A stretch of 64,000 nucleotides of DNA from Streptomyces qinzhouensis. Lineage in GTDB: Bacteria > Actinomycetota > Actinomycetes > Streptomycetales > Streptomycetaceae. Within the stretch, counting starts at the first letter, position 1. Each line of letters opens with the position of its first letter. Location: the NCBI RefSeq assembly GCF_007856155.1, contig NZ_CP042266.1, positions 6,262,001 to 6,326,000 of the forward strand. The letters are read 5' to 3'. Position numbers and translations under genes: made by a program. Positions 8,470-16,494 of the stretch are shown here, piece after piece. The notes below the pieces were generated by a model. The model saw only the letters and a program-made list of their open reading frames with translations. It was not told the origin of the DNA and made no database searches.

Positions 8470-9576
8470 TTACTTGACGCCGAGTCCGGCGTCGGCGGCC
8501 TCGGGCGCGCCCTGGGCCTTCAGCACCTTGTTCAACGCGCCCAGGTCGTAGATCCCGGCCAGATCGGGCTTCTCGAGGAGTCCGGCCTTCACCGCGTGGT
8601 CCGCCTGCGCCTGCAGGGTCGCGGCCAGCGGGTCGTCGAGGAACTGGATCGAGGGCCAGGCGCCGTTGATGATCTCGGCCGGCAGCTCCTTGCCGCTGAG
8701 CGCCTTCAGCTTGGCGTTCGCGGAGGCCTTGGCCCGGTCGGGGTTGGCGTTGATCCACGCGTTGGTCTTCACCGTGCCGCGGACGAACGCCTCCACCACG
8801 TCCGGGTGGTCCTTGAGGAACTTCTGGGAGACGATCACATGGGTGATCACGAACTTCTTGTCCGGCCAGATGGTGGACTCGTCGAGCAGGACCTTCGCGC
8901 CCTGGCTCACCAGCCGCGATGCCGTCGGCTCCGGCACCCACGCCCCGTCGATGGAGCCCGACTTATAGGCGTCCGGCGTGATCTTGTTGTCGGTACGGAC
9001 CACGGAGACGTCACCCTTGCCGCTCTGGGCGTCGGTCTTCCAGCCCTTCTCGGCTATCCAGTTGAGGAAGGCCACGTCCTGGGTGTTGCCGTGCTGCGGG
9101 GTGGCGATCTTCTTGCCCTTGAGATCGTCCAGGGTCTTGATCTTCGAGGGGTTCACCACCAGCTTCACGCCGCCGGACGCCGAACCGGCCACGATCCGCA
9201 GATTCTTCCCCTTGGACTTGGTGAAGCCGTTGATGGCGGGGGAGGGGCCGATGAAGCCGATGTCGATGGAGCCCGCGTTGAGGGCCTCGATCTCGGAGGG
9301 GCCGGCGTTGAACGTCGTCGACTTGATCTGGGTGCCGCCCAGCTCCTTCTGGAGGATGCCCTCCTGCTCACCGACGAGCGCGGTGGCGTGGGTCAGATTC
9401 GGGAAGTAGCCGAGGCGGACGGAGTCGGCGGAGAGTTTCTTCCCCTTGGCGGCGGGGGCGGTCTTGTCCTCCTCGGCGTCGGAGCCGTAGCCGCAGGCGG
9501 CGAGGGACCCGATCAGCAGGGGCAGCGCGGCGGCCGCGACGAGGGAGCGGCGCAGGGTGGTACGGGTGGCAGGCAC
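8470..9576 (-). CDS. ssuA: Sulfonate/taurine-type ABC substrate-binding lipoprotein
   Basis: A 368-residue lipoprotein with signal peptide LVAAAALPLLIGSLAAC, the lipobox Cys at about residue 28. The mature part begins VRLGYFPNLTHATALVG and continues with FNAGPSEIEALNAGSIDIGF, the classic SsuA/NrtA-like pattern for binding small oxyanion or sulfonate ligands, then KGKKIATPQHGNTQDVAFL. It starts at a GTG with AGAGGA about ten bases upstream. The gene is 204 bases downstream of cysN and 32 bases before ssuB. The placement in a sulfate-assimilation operon argues that the ligand carries sulfur (inference). Confidence 0.87.
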   Translation of the reverse strand: MPATRTTLRRSLVAAAALPLLIGSLAACGYGSDAEEDKTAPAAKGKKLSADSVRLGYFPNLTHATALVGEQEGILQKELGGTQIKSTTFNAGPSEIEALNAGSIDIGFIGPSPAINGFTKSKGKNLRIVAGSASGGVKLVVNPSKIKTLDDLKGKKIATPQHGNTQDVAFLNWIAEKGWKTDAQSGKGDVSVVRTDNKITPDAYKSGSIDGAWVPEPTASRLVSQGAKVLLDESTIWPDKKFVITHVIVSQKFLKDHPDVVEAFVRGTVKTNAWINANPDRAKASANAKLKALSGKELPAEIINGAWPSIQFLDDPLAATLQAQADHAVKAGLLEKPDLAGIYDLGALNKVLKAQGAPEAADAGLGVK

Positions 9577-9695
9577 GCGAGGGAATCCTCTCGTAAGCCC
9601 CGGGGTCTACGCCTGGACGGCGCGGCCGGGACGGTATTGGTGGTCGGTCTTCGTTTCCAGCGGGCACGGATCGGCAGTCGGGTCAGCGCGCACAT
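9513..9695 (-). other. Candidate short coupled ORF in the cysN-ssuA gap
   Basis: In the 204-base gap between cysN and ssuA, a GGGAGGTG ribosome site stands 7-8 bases before an ATG at 9695. The ORF reads MCALTRLPIRARWKRRP and runs 60 codons, overlapping the first 64 bases of ssuA in another frame. It begins Met-Cys and ends Arg-Cys-Pro-Cys. The strong ribosome site is the only real evidence. It could couple translation of ssuA or sense cysteine, or be chance; a 5-codon alternative from the adjacent GTG (Met-Arg-Cys-Ala-Arg) also exists. Confidence 0.25.
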
Positions 9696-9780
9696 CGCAC
9701 GACACCTCCCGAACCCGCACCGAGGGTGCCGCTGCCCACCCGGCCGCCCTCCTTGGCGAAGGTGGCAAATACATCGGTCA

Positions 9781-11157
9781 TCAGAAGTCCCACTCCGCTT
9801 CATCGCCCTCGCGGGCTTCGGGGTCCGCCGGGGCGGACCGGTCGGTGGTGGCAAAGGACTCCCCGGCCATACCGGCGGCCAGGGTGGTGCCGTCGGCCGG
9901 GTCGATCAGCAGGAACGAGCCCGTACGCCGGGAATCCGCATAGGAATCCAGGGCGATCGGCTCGGCGGTCCGCACCTTCACCAGACCGATGTCATTGGCG
10001 GCCAGCCGGCCCGGCTCCGCGTGGTGCGAGAGATCGTCGAGGGTCACCCGGGCCGGGATCTCCTTGACGATCGCCTTCACCGTGCGGGTCGTGTGCTTCA
10101 GCAGCACCCGGTGTCCGACGGTCAGCGGCTGGTCGGCGACATGGCAGACCGTCGCCTCCACATCCTGGGAGGTCGGCGGGGCGTCACCGCTCGGCACGAT
10201 CAGATCGCCGCGGGCGATGTCGATATCGTCCGCCAGCAGCAGGGTCACCGACTGCGGCGCCCAGGCGACGTCCACCGCCTCGCCCAGCAGGTCGATGCCC
10301 TTCACGGTGGTGGTCCGCCCGGCCGGCAGCACCGTCACCGCTTCTCCGGTACGGAACGTGCCCGCCGCGATCTGGCCCGCGTACCCCCGGTAGTCCGGGT
10401 GCTCCGCGGTCTGCGGCCGGATCACGTACTGCACCGGCAGCCGGGCGTGGCAGGCCGCCAGATCATGGCTGACCGGGACCGTCTCCAGATGCTCCAGCAC
10501 CGTCGGGCCGCCGTACCAGTCCATCACCGCCGACGGCTCGACCACATTGTCCCCGGCCAGCGCCGAGATCGGGATCGCGGTGATCTCGGGGACGCCGAGG
10601 GCACCGGCGTACGCCGTGAACTCCGCGGCGATCGCGGCGAACACCTCCTCCGCGTACCCCACCAGGTCCATCTTGTTGACCGCGAGCACCACATGCGGCA
10701 CCCGCAGCAGCGCGGCCACGGCCGCGTGACGGCGGGTCTGCTCCACCACCCCGTTACGGGCGTCGACCAGCACCACCGCGAGATCCGCGGTGGACGCGCC
10801 GGTCACCATGTTCCGGGTGTACTGCACATGCCCGGGCGTATCGGCGAGGATGAACCGCCGGCGGGGCGTCGCGAAGTAGCGGTAGGCGACATCGATGGTG
10901 ATGCCCTGTTCGCGCTCCGCCCGCAGACCGTCGGTCAGCAGCGCCAGGTCCGGCCCCTCGCCGCCACGGCTGCGCGAGGCGTGCTCGACCGCCTCCAACT
11001 GGTCGGTGAGCACCGACTTGGAATCGTGCAGCAGCCGCCCCACCAGGGTCGACTTCCCGTCGTCGACCGAGCCCGCGGTGGCGAACCGCAGCAGCGTCGT
11101 CGCCGACAGCAGCGCCTCCGCCGCGCCCCCGCCGTCGGTGATGTCGGTGGATGTCAT
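9781..11157 (-). CDS. cysN: Sulfate adenylyltransferase subunit 1 (GTPase)
   Basis: A 458-residue EF-Tu-like GTPase that drives ATP sulfurylase. Motifs: G1 AGSVDDGKST at about residue 31, a switch segment EREQGITIDVAYRYF, G3 DTPGHVQYTRNM, and G4 NKMDL at about residue 150. The C-terminal beta-barrel domains follow. Length fits a CysN without a fused APS kinase, and a separate cysC is present in the operon. The ATG at 11157 lies 2 bases after the cysD stop. With CysD it makes APS from ATP and sulfate in the cytoplasm. The last residues are acidic (REGDEAEWDF). Confidence 0.95.
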   Translation of the reverse strand: MTSTDITDGGGAAEALLSATTLLRFATAGSVDDGKSTLVGRLLHDSKSVLTDQLEAVEHASRSRGGEGPDLALLTDGLRAEREQGITIDVAYRYFATPRRRFILADTPGHVQYTRNMVTGASTADLAVVLVDARNGVVEQTRRHAAVAALLRVPHVVLAVNKMDLVGYAEEVFAAIAAEFTAYAGALGVPEITAIPISALAGDNVVEPSAVMDWYGGPTVLEHLETVPVSHDLAACHARLPVQYVIRPQTAEHPDYRGYAGQIAAGTFRTGEAVTVLPAGRTTTVKGIDLLGEAVDVAWAPQSVTLLLADDIDIARGDLIVPSGDAPPTSQDVEATVCHVADQPLTVGHRVLLKHTTRTVKAIVKEIPARVTLDDLSHHAEPGRLAANDIGLVKVRTAEPIALDSYADSRRTGSFLLIDPADGTTLAAGMAGESFATTDRSAPADPEAREGDEAEWDF

Positions 11158-11159
11158 GA

Positions 11160-12101
11160 TCAGAAATAGCCTTCCCGCTTGCGGTCCTCCATCGCCGCCT
11201 CGGACATCTTGTCGTCCGCGCGGGTCGCGCCCCGTTCCGTGAGCCGGGACGCCGCGATCTCGGCGATCACCGCCTCCAGCGTGGTGGCGTCCGAGTCCAC
11301 GGCACCGGTGCACGACATATCGCCCACCGTCCGGTAGCGCACGGTCCGCAGCTCCACCGGCTCGGCGTCGGACGGGCCGCCCCAGTCGCCGCCGGTCAGC
11401 CACATGCCACTGCGCTGGAACACCTCGCGCTCATGGGCGAAGTAGATCTCCGGCAGTTCGATCTTCTCCCGGTCGATGTACTGCCAGATGTCCAGCTCGG
11501 TCCAGTTCGACAGCGGGAAGACCCGGACATGCTCGCCCGGCGCGTGCCGGCCGTTGTACAACTGCCACAGCTCGGGCCGCTGCCGCCGCGGGTCCCACTG
11601 CGAGAACTCGTCCCGCAGCGAGAACACCCGCTCCTTCGCCCGGGCCTTCTCCTCGTCGCGCCGCCCGCCGCCGAAGACCGCGTCGAACCGCTCGGCGGCG
11701 ATCTTCTCGGTCAGCGGCAGGGTCTGGAGCGGATTGCGGGTGCCGTCCGGGCGCTCCCGCAGCAGCCCCCGGTCGATGTAGTCCTGGACCGACGCCACAT
11801 GCAGCCGCAGCCCGTGCCGCTCCACCACCCGGTCCCGGTACTCCAGCACCTCGGGGAAGTTGTGCCCCGTGTCCACATGCAGCAGCGCGAACGGCACCCG
11901 CGCCGGGGCGAACGCCTTCAGCGCCAGATGCAGCATGACAATGGAGTCCTTGCCCCCCGAGAAGAGGATCACCGGGCGCTCGAACTCGCCCGCCACCTCC
12001 CGGAAGATATGCACCGACTCCGACTCCAGCGCGTCCAGATGCGACAGCGCGTACGGACTGTCGTTCAACCCCTGGGCCGCCCCACCCGTACCCGCGCTCA
12101 C
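11160..12101 (-). CDS. cysD: Sulfate adenylyltransferase subunit 2
   Basis: A 313-residue PP-loop enzyme, the catalytic subunit of ATP sulfurylase. The PP-loop FSGGKDSIVMLHLALKAF lies at about residues 45-62, and later family blocks are FGGGRRDEEKARAKERVFS and WTELDIWQYI. The C-terminus is the characteristic MEDRKREGYF. The GTG at 12101 overlaps the cysC stop (GTGA); the frame is open farther upstream, but only inside cysC. It partners CysN, encoded directly downstream. Confidence 0.96.
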   Translation of the reverse strand: MSAGTGGAAQGLNDSPYALSHLDALESESVHIFREVAGEFERPVILFSGGKDSIVMLHLALKAFAPARVPFALLHVDTGHNFPEVLEYRDRVVERHGLRLHVASVQDYIDRGLLRERPDGTRNPLQTLPLTEKIAAERFDAVFGGGRRDEEKARAKERVFSLRDEFSQWDPRRQRPELWQLYNGRHAPGEHVRVFPLSNWTELDIWQYIDREKIELPEIYFAHEREVFQRSGMWLTGGDWGGPSDAEPVELRTVRYRTVGDMSCTGAVDSDATTLEAVIAEIAASRLTERGATRADDKMSEAAMEDRKREGYF

Positions 12102-12631
12102 ACCAGACCCCTCTCGGCCAGCAGACCCCACACCGCGTCCGCGGACTCGGCCACGGTCTGCCCCTGCGATTCGATCCGCAGATCCGGCGTAACCGGCGCC
12201 TCGTACGGATCGTCCACGCCCGTCAGCCCGCTGATCTCGCCCGCCGCCTGCTTGGCGTACAGCCCCTTCACATCCCGCTCCGAGCACACCTCGACCGGAG
12301 TCGCCACATGCACCTCGGCGAAGGCCGTGCCCGCGGCCCGATGGCGCTCGCGGACCGCCTCCCGGCTGTCCGCGTACGGCGCGATCACCGGCACCAGCAC
12401 GGTCACCCCGTGCGAGGCGAGCAGTTCGGCGACGAAGCCGATCCGCTGGACGTTGGTGTGACGGTCCTCCCGGCTGAAACCGAGACCCGCCGAGAGGAAC
12501 TCGCGGATCTCGTCGCCGTCGAGCACCTCGGTGCGCCGTCCCCCGGCGCGCAGTCGTCCGGCGACCTCGTGCGCGATCGTGGTCTTGCCGGCGCTCGGCA
12601 GGCCGGTCAGCCAGATCGTGGCCCCGGTCAT
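12098..12631 (-). CDS. cysC: Adenylylsulfate kinase
   Basis: A 177-residue APS kinase. The P-loop GLPSAGKTT is at residues 10-18, followed by VLDGDEIREFLSAGLGFS with the APS-binding DGD, and later KGLYAKQAAGEI and DPYEAP. Length and motifs are complete. It makes PAPS from APS. Its presence next to an APS-type CysH means this strain can make PAPS for sulfotransfer while reducing APS directly (inference). It starts 58 bases after cysH and overlaps cysD by 4 nt. Confidence 0.95.
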   Translation of the reverse strand: MTGATIWLTGLPSAGKTTIAHEVAGRLRAGGRRTEVLDGDEIREFLSAGLGFSREDRHTNVQRIGFVAELLASHGVTVLVPVIAPYADSREAVRERHRAAGTAFAEVHVATPVEVCSERDVKGLYAKQAAGEISGLTGVDDPYEAPVTPDLRIESQGQTVAESADAVWGLLAERGLV

Positions 12632-12689
12632 GTGATTTCTCCCGATTCGTCGTCAGTGGCGGCTTTCGCCGCCGGTCGGCCGCAGGCGG

Positions 12690-13388
12690 TCAGCCGTGCA
12701 GTCCGCACTCCGTCTTGGCGCGCCCGGCCCAGCGGCCGGCCCGGGCGTCCTCGCCCGCGGCGACCCGGCGGGTGCAGGGGGCGCAGCCCACGGAGGCGTA
12801 CCCGTCCATCAGCAGGGGATTGGTCAGTACGCCGTGTTCGGCGACATAGGCGTCCACATCGTCCTGCGTCCAGCGGGCGATCGGCGCGACCTTCACCTTC
12901 CGCCGCCGCTCGTCCCATCCCACCACAGGGGTGTTCGCCCTGGTCGGGGACTCCTCGCGGCGCAGCCCGGTCGCCCAGGCGTCGTACCCCGCGAGCCCCT
13001 CCTCCAGCGGTCGCACCTTCCGCAGCGCACAGCAGAGATCGGGGTCGCGGTCGTGCAGCCGCGGGCCGTACTCCGCGTCCTGCTCGGCGACGCTCTGCCG
13101 CGGGGTGAGGGTGACGAGGTTGACGTCCATCACGGCTTCGACCGCGTCCCGGGTGCCGATGGTCTCCGGGAAGTGGTAGCCGGTGTCGAGGAAGACGACA
13201 TCGACGCCGGGGAAGGCGCGGGAGGCGAGATGCGCGACGACCGCGTCCTCCATCGAGGACGTCACACAGAACCGGCTGCCGAAGGTTTCGGCGGCCCAGG
13301 AGAGCACCGCGAGCGCGGGCGCCTCCTCCAGCTCACGGCCGGCGCGTTCCGCCAGCTCGCGTAGGTCCCCGGTCTCCGTGACCGTCAT
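12690..13388 (-). CDS. cysH: APS reductase (CysH, iron-sulfur type)
   Basis: A 232-residue reductase of the PAPS/APS reductase family. A modified PP-loop FCVTSSMEDAVVAHLA lies near residue 40 and VVFLDTGYHFPET near residue 70. Two cysteine pairs are visible, DLCCALRK at about residue 118 and VGCAPCTRR at about residue 204, which in the family bind a [4Fe-4S] cluster and mark enzymes that use APS rather than PAPS. The catalytic C-terminal ECGLHG motif is intact. The ATG overlaps the stop of the 62-residue protein (ATGA). It yields sulfite for the reductase at the head of the operon. Confidence 0.93.
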   Translation of the reverse strand: MTVTETGDLRELAERAGRELEEAPALAVLSWAAETFGSRFCVTSSMEDAVVAHLASRAFPGVDVVFLDTGYHFPETIGTRDAVEAVMDVNLVTLTPRQSVAEQDAEYGPRLHDRDPDLCCALRKVRPLEEGLAGYDAWATGLRREESPTRANTPVVGWDERRRKVKVAPIARWTQDDVDAYVAEHGVLTNPLLMDGYASVGCAPCTRRVAAGEDARAGRWAGRAKTECGLHG

Positions 13389-13573
13389 ATCGCGTCCTCT
13401 CCCCCGTCGGCGCCGCCGTCCTGACGCAAGCCCCGGGCCAGCAGCCCGAGGAACTTCAACTGGAAGGCCCGGTTGCAGCTCGCGCACTCCCACGCACCGT
13501 GCCCCTGTTCGGAGGGGCGCAGATCCTCGTCCCCGCAGTAGGGGCAGTAGAACGGCGCCGCCCTTTCGCTCAT
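13385..13573 (-). CDS. Small zinc-ribbon-like protein of the cys operon
   Basis: A 62-residue protein with two CxxC knuckles, YCPYCGDEDLRP and WECASCNRAFQL, separated by about 17 residues, which should bind one zinc or iron ion. It overlaps the sulfite reductase upstream and cysH downstream by 4 nt each, so it is certainly co-translated. Small proteins of this kind are found between sulfite reductase and cysH in other actinomycetes. A role as a redox or maturation partner is inference; it is not a ferredoxin by sequence, since it has only four cysteines. Confidence 0.85.
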   Translation of the reverse strand: MSERAAPFYCPYCGDEDLRPSEQGHGAWECASCNRAFQLKFLGLLARGLRQDGGADGGEDAI

Positions 13574-15267
13574 GAGAGAGCGTCCTCGGAAGCACGAGCC
13601 GCCCACGTCGCGAACCGTTCGCCGTCCTCGCGCTCCGCCTGGAAGCGGAGCAGGACGCGCTCCACATAGTCGGGGAGGCCGTCCGCGGTCACCTTCAGAC
13701 CGCGGACCTTGCGGCCGAAGCCGGGTTCGAGGCCGAGGGCGCCGCCGAGGTGGACCTGGTAGCCCTCCACCTGCCGGCCGTCGTCGTCGAGGACCAACTG
13801 CCCCTTGAGACCGATGTCCGCCACCTGGATGCGGGCGCAGGCGTTGGGGCAGCCGTTGATATTGATGGTGATCGGCTGGTCGAACTCCGGGATCCGGCGC
13901 TCCAGCTCATCGATGAGCGAGGCGCCGCGGGCCTTGGTCTCGACGATCGCCAGCTTGCAGAACTCGATGCCGGTGCAGGCCATCGTGCCGCGCCGGAACG
14001 GGGACGGGCTGACCCTCAGGTCCAGCGACTCCAGCCCCTCGACCAGCGAGCCGACCTGGTCCTCCTCGATGTCGAGTACGAGCATCTTCTGCTCGACCGT
14101 GGTCCGTACCCGGCCGGAGCCGTGCGCCTCCGCCAGCTCGGCGATCTTGGTGAGGATCGTGCCGTCGACCCGGCCCACGCGCGGGGCGAAGCCCACGTAG
14201 AAACGGCCGTCCTTCTGGCGGTGGACGCCCACATGGTCGCGCCACTCCTGCCGGGGCGTCTCCGGCGCGGGGCCGTCGATCAGCTTCCGCAGCAGGTACT
14301 GGTCCTCCAGCACCTGCCGGAACTTCTCCGCGCCCCAGTCGGCGACCAGGAACTTCAGCCGGGCGCGGTTGCGCAGCCGGCGGTATCCGTAGTCACGGAA
14401 AACGGAGATAACGCCCTCGTAGACGTCGGGCACCTCGTCGAGGGGTACCCAGGCGCCCAGCCGTACGCCGATCTTGGGGTTGGTGGAGAGGCCGCCGCCG
14501 ACCCAGAGGTCGAAGCCGGGGCCGTGCTCGGGGTGGTTCACGCCGACGAAGGCGATGTCGTTGATCTCGTGGGCCACATCCAGCAGCGGCGAGCCGGAGA
14601 TCGCGGACTTGAACTTCCGCGGCAGGTTGGAGAAGTCCTTGTTGCCGACGATCCGGCGCTGGATCTCGTCGATCGCGGGTGTGCCGTCGATGATCTCGTC
14701 CGCGCTGATCCCGGCGACCGGTGAGCCCAGGACGACCCTGGGGGTGTCGCCGCAGGCCTCGGCCGTGGAGAGGCCGACGCCTTCCAGCCGCCGCCAGATC
14801 TCCGGCACGTCCTCGATGCGGATCCAGTGGTACTGGACGTTCTGACGGTCGGTGATATCGGCCGTACCGCGGGCGAACTCCTGGGAGATCTCGCCGATCA
14901 CCCGGAGCTGCTGGGTCGTCAGCCGGCCGCCGTCGATGCGGACCCGCAGCATGAAGTAGCGGTCGTCCAGCTCCTCGGGCTCCAGGATCGCCGTCTTGCC
15001 GCCGTCGATCCCCGGCTTGCGCTGGGTGTACAGACCCCACCAGCGCATCCGGCCACGCAGATCGGCGCCGTCGATGGAGTCGAAGCCCCGATGGGCGTAG
15101 ATCGTCTCAATGCGTGTCCGCACATTGAGACCGTCATCGTCCTTCTTGGTCTGCTCATTGGCGTTGAGCGGGGTCAGATGGCCTACGGCCCACTGTCCTT
15201 CGCCGCGGTGACGCCCGGTCTTGCGGCGGGACGCTGCGGGAGCGGGCTTGTCCGGTGTGGCGGCCAT
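13570..15267 (-). CDS. Ferredoxin-type nitrite/sulfite reductase
   Basis: A 565-residue assimilatory siroheme enzyme. It has two half-repeats with ferrodoxin-like domains (for example MLRVRIDGGRLTTQQLRVIG, about residues 108-127). The siroheme/[4Fe-4S] ligands are CTGIEFCKLA and NGCPNACARIQ at about residues 430-485. Sulfite rather than nitrite reduction is inferred from the operon: APS reductase, ATP sulfurylase and sirohydrochlorin chelatase follow. The ATG at 15267 has an AAGGA site; upstream in-frame codons to 15642 are not coding in style and include the leader region. A Cys-containing leader peptide precedes it. Confidence 0.93.
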   Translation of the reverse strand: MAATPDKPAPAASRRKTGRHRGEGQWAVGHLTPLNANEQTKKDDDGLNVRTRIETIYAHRGFDSIDGADLRGRMRWWGLYTQRKPGIDGGKTAILEPEELDDRYFMLRVRIDGGRLTTQQLRVIGEISQEFARGTADITDRQNVQYHWIRIEDVPEIWRRLEGVGLSTAEACGDTPRVVLGSPVAGISADEIIDGTPAIDEIQRRIVGNKDFSNLPRKFKSAISGSPLLDVAHEINDIAFVGVNHPEHGPGFDLWVGGGLSTNPKIGVRLGAWVPLDEVPDVYEGVISVFRDYGYRRLRNRARLKFLVADWGAEKFRQVLEDQYLLRKLIDGPAPETPRQEWRDHVGVHRQKDGRFYVGFAPRVGRVDGTILTKIAELAEAHGSGRVRTTVEQKMLVLDIEEDQVGSLVEGLESLDLRVSPSPFRRGTMACTGIEFCKLAIVETKARGASLIDELERRIPEFDQPITININGCPNACARIQVADIGLKGQLVLDDDGRQVEGYQVHLGGALGLEPGFGRKVRGLKVTADGLPDYVERVLLRFQAEREDGERFATWAARASEDALS

Positions 15268-15515
15268 GGCGGTGTGTCCTTCGAGGCAACGGGAGGGCGG
15301 CTCACAGCCGCACACCCCGCCGGGCCGCGCGACGGTGCGCAGGGTGCGGGTGTGCGGAGAGAAGCGGGTGATGTCTGGCGTGGTGCGGCGGAGTGCAGGC
15401 GGAGTTCGTGCAAACGCGCGGAAGGGGCGAGGCAGGCGGATCGGCGGATGAGGCGGATCGGTGGGGGGAGCTGCTCGGCTGTCGGCGACCGGTGCGGAAC
15501 GGCTGTGCTGGGTTG

Positions 15516-15599
15516 TCAGCAGGCGGGACAGATGGCGCTGGACATGCGGCCGTGGTCGACGTGCCGCCGACTCACCAAGGCAATTCCAACCCGAGACAT
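15516..15599 (-). CDS. Leader peptide of the sulfur assimilation operon
   Basis: A 27-residue ORF, MSRVGIALVSRRHVDHGRM followed by SSAICPAC, ending 248 bases before the sulfite reductase start. I recognise the core SRRHVDxGRMSSAICPA as the type of short leader peptide found before sulfite reductase genes in Streptomyces. Cys at positions 24 and 27 fits regulation of the operon by cysteine or Cys-tRNA supply through ribosome stalling (inference). No strong ribosome site precedes the ATG; an internal GTG (before SRRHVD) is an alternative start. Confidence 0.75.
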   Translation of the reverse strand: MSRVGIALVSRRHVDHGRMSSAICPAC

Positions 15600-15927
15600 G
15601 ACGGAAGCGTGGCACGCAGATCCGACGAGCGTCCACCATCATCCGTATCGTGGACGTCTTGGTCTTGCCTGGTGAGACAGTGTGGCGGTGGTCACCTCGG
15701 GTGGCCGGAGGGCCGGGGCGGGCTGCCGCCGTCTCGGGGCCGGGAGTCGCGGGGGAGCGGTGAGGGGGCCGCGGGACCGGTCCGGCCCCGCGGCCCCCTC
15801 TGCCGGGCGATGCCCGGTCCGCCCGTCATGTCCGGGCGAGTGCTGGAGCGTTGTGAAGTGTTCTGGGGTGCTGTGGTGCGTCCGGAAATGTTACGAGTGT
15901 GCCCGGTCGCTCCCGGATGCTCCGGGA
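15600..15927. promoter_or_regulatory. Promoter region of the sulfur operon
   Basis: This 328-base gap lies between the leader peptide and the GNAT gene and should hold the operon promoter reading leftwards. One imperfect palindrome stands out: GTCTTGCC (15662-15669), T, GGTGAGAC (15671-15678), with 6 of 8 positions matching. It could be an operator for a sulfur regulator, but no regulator gene is next to it. The remainder near the GNAT stop shows no clear element. Confidence 0.35.
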
Positions 15928-16494
15928 TCAGCCGTGGGCGCCCGGCCAGGGGCCGGGTGTGGGGGTCTCCGGCTCCTCCGTCACCGCCGTGTCGAAGAGG
16001 GTGAAACCGCGCCGCAGATAGTTGTCCATGGCGTGCGGCCCGTCCTTGGAGCAGGTGTGCACCCAGACCCGCTTCGTCGGAGCCAGCCCCGGCCAGCGGT
16101 CCGCCAGGTCCCAGGCGCGGGCGGTGGCGTAGGTCAGCAGGTGTCCGCCGATGCGGCGGCCCCGGAATGCGGCGATCAGCCCGAAGTAGACGATCTCCAC
16201 CGTGCCGTCGTCCTGCGCCTGGAGTTCGGCGTACCCGGCCGGGGTGCCCTTCTCGTACGCCACCCAGGTCTCGGTGCCGGGCCGGCCGAGCACGGCCTCC
16301 CACTCGGCGTAGGTCATCCCGAGCCGGTCGGTCCAGGTCACGTCCCCGCCCACGGAGGCGTAGAGGAACCGGCTGAACTCGGGCGACGGGGTCTGCGACC
16401 GGACGACGGTGATATCGGGCCCCGCGGGCGCGGCGGACCGGAGATCTGCGGACGAGGTCTGTTCGAGGGACCACGTGGTGACGGTGATGCTCAT
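15928..16494 (-). CDS. GNAT family N-acetyltransferase
   Basis: A 188-residue acetyltransferase. The acetyl-CoA-binding motif A is visible as VEIVYFGLIAAFRGRRIGGH at about residues 100-119, with the R/Q-x-x-G-x-G/A segment RGRRIGG, followed by LLTYATARAWDL. Late motif: DNYLRRGFTLFDT. The substrate is unknown; nearby genes give no clue. It begins MSITVTTWSLEQTSS at a plain ATG. Confidence 0.85.
   Translation of the reverse strand: MSITVTTWSLEQTSSADLRSAAPAGPDITVVRSQTPSPEFSRFLYASVGGDVTWTDRLGMTYAEWEAVLGRPGTETWVAYEKGTPAGYAELQAQDDGTVEIVYFGLIAAFRGRRIGGHLLTYATARAWDLADRWPGLAPTKRVWVHTCSKDGPHAMDNYLRRGFTLFDTAVTEEPETPTPGPWPGAHG

Noticed and set aside
8596..11169. Plus-strand frame of 857 codons across ssuA, its upstream gap and cysN
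   Set aside because: It is the antisense of real genes, with no start region or family motif.
15600..15927. Possible SAM or cobalamin riboswitch before the sulfur operon
   Set aside because: None of the conserved aptamer segments is present on either strand; the leader peptide explains the leader better.
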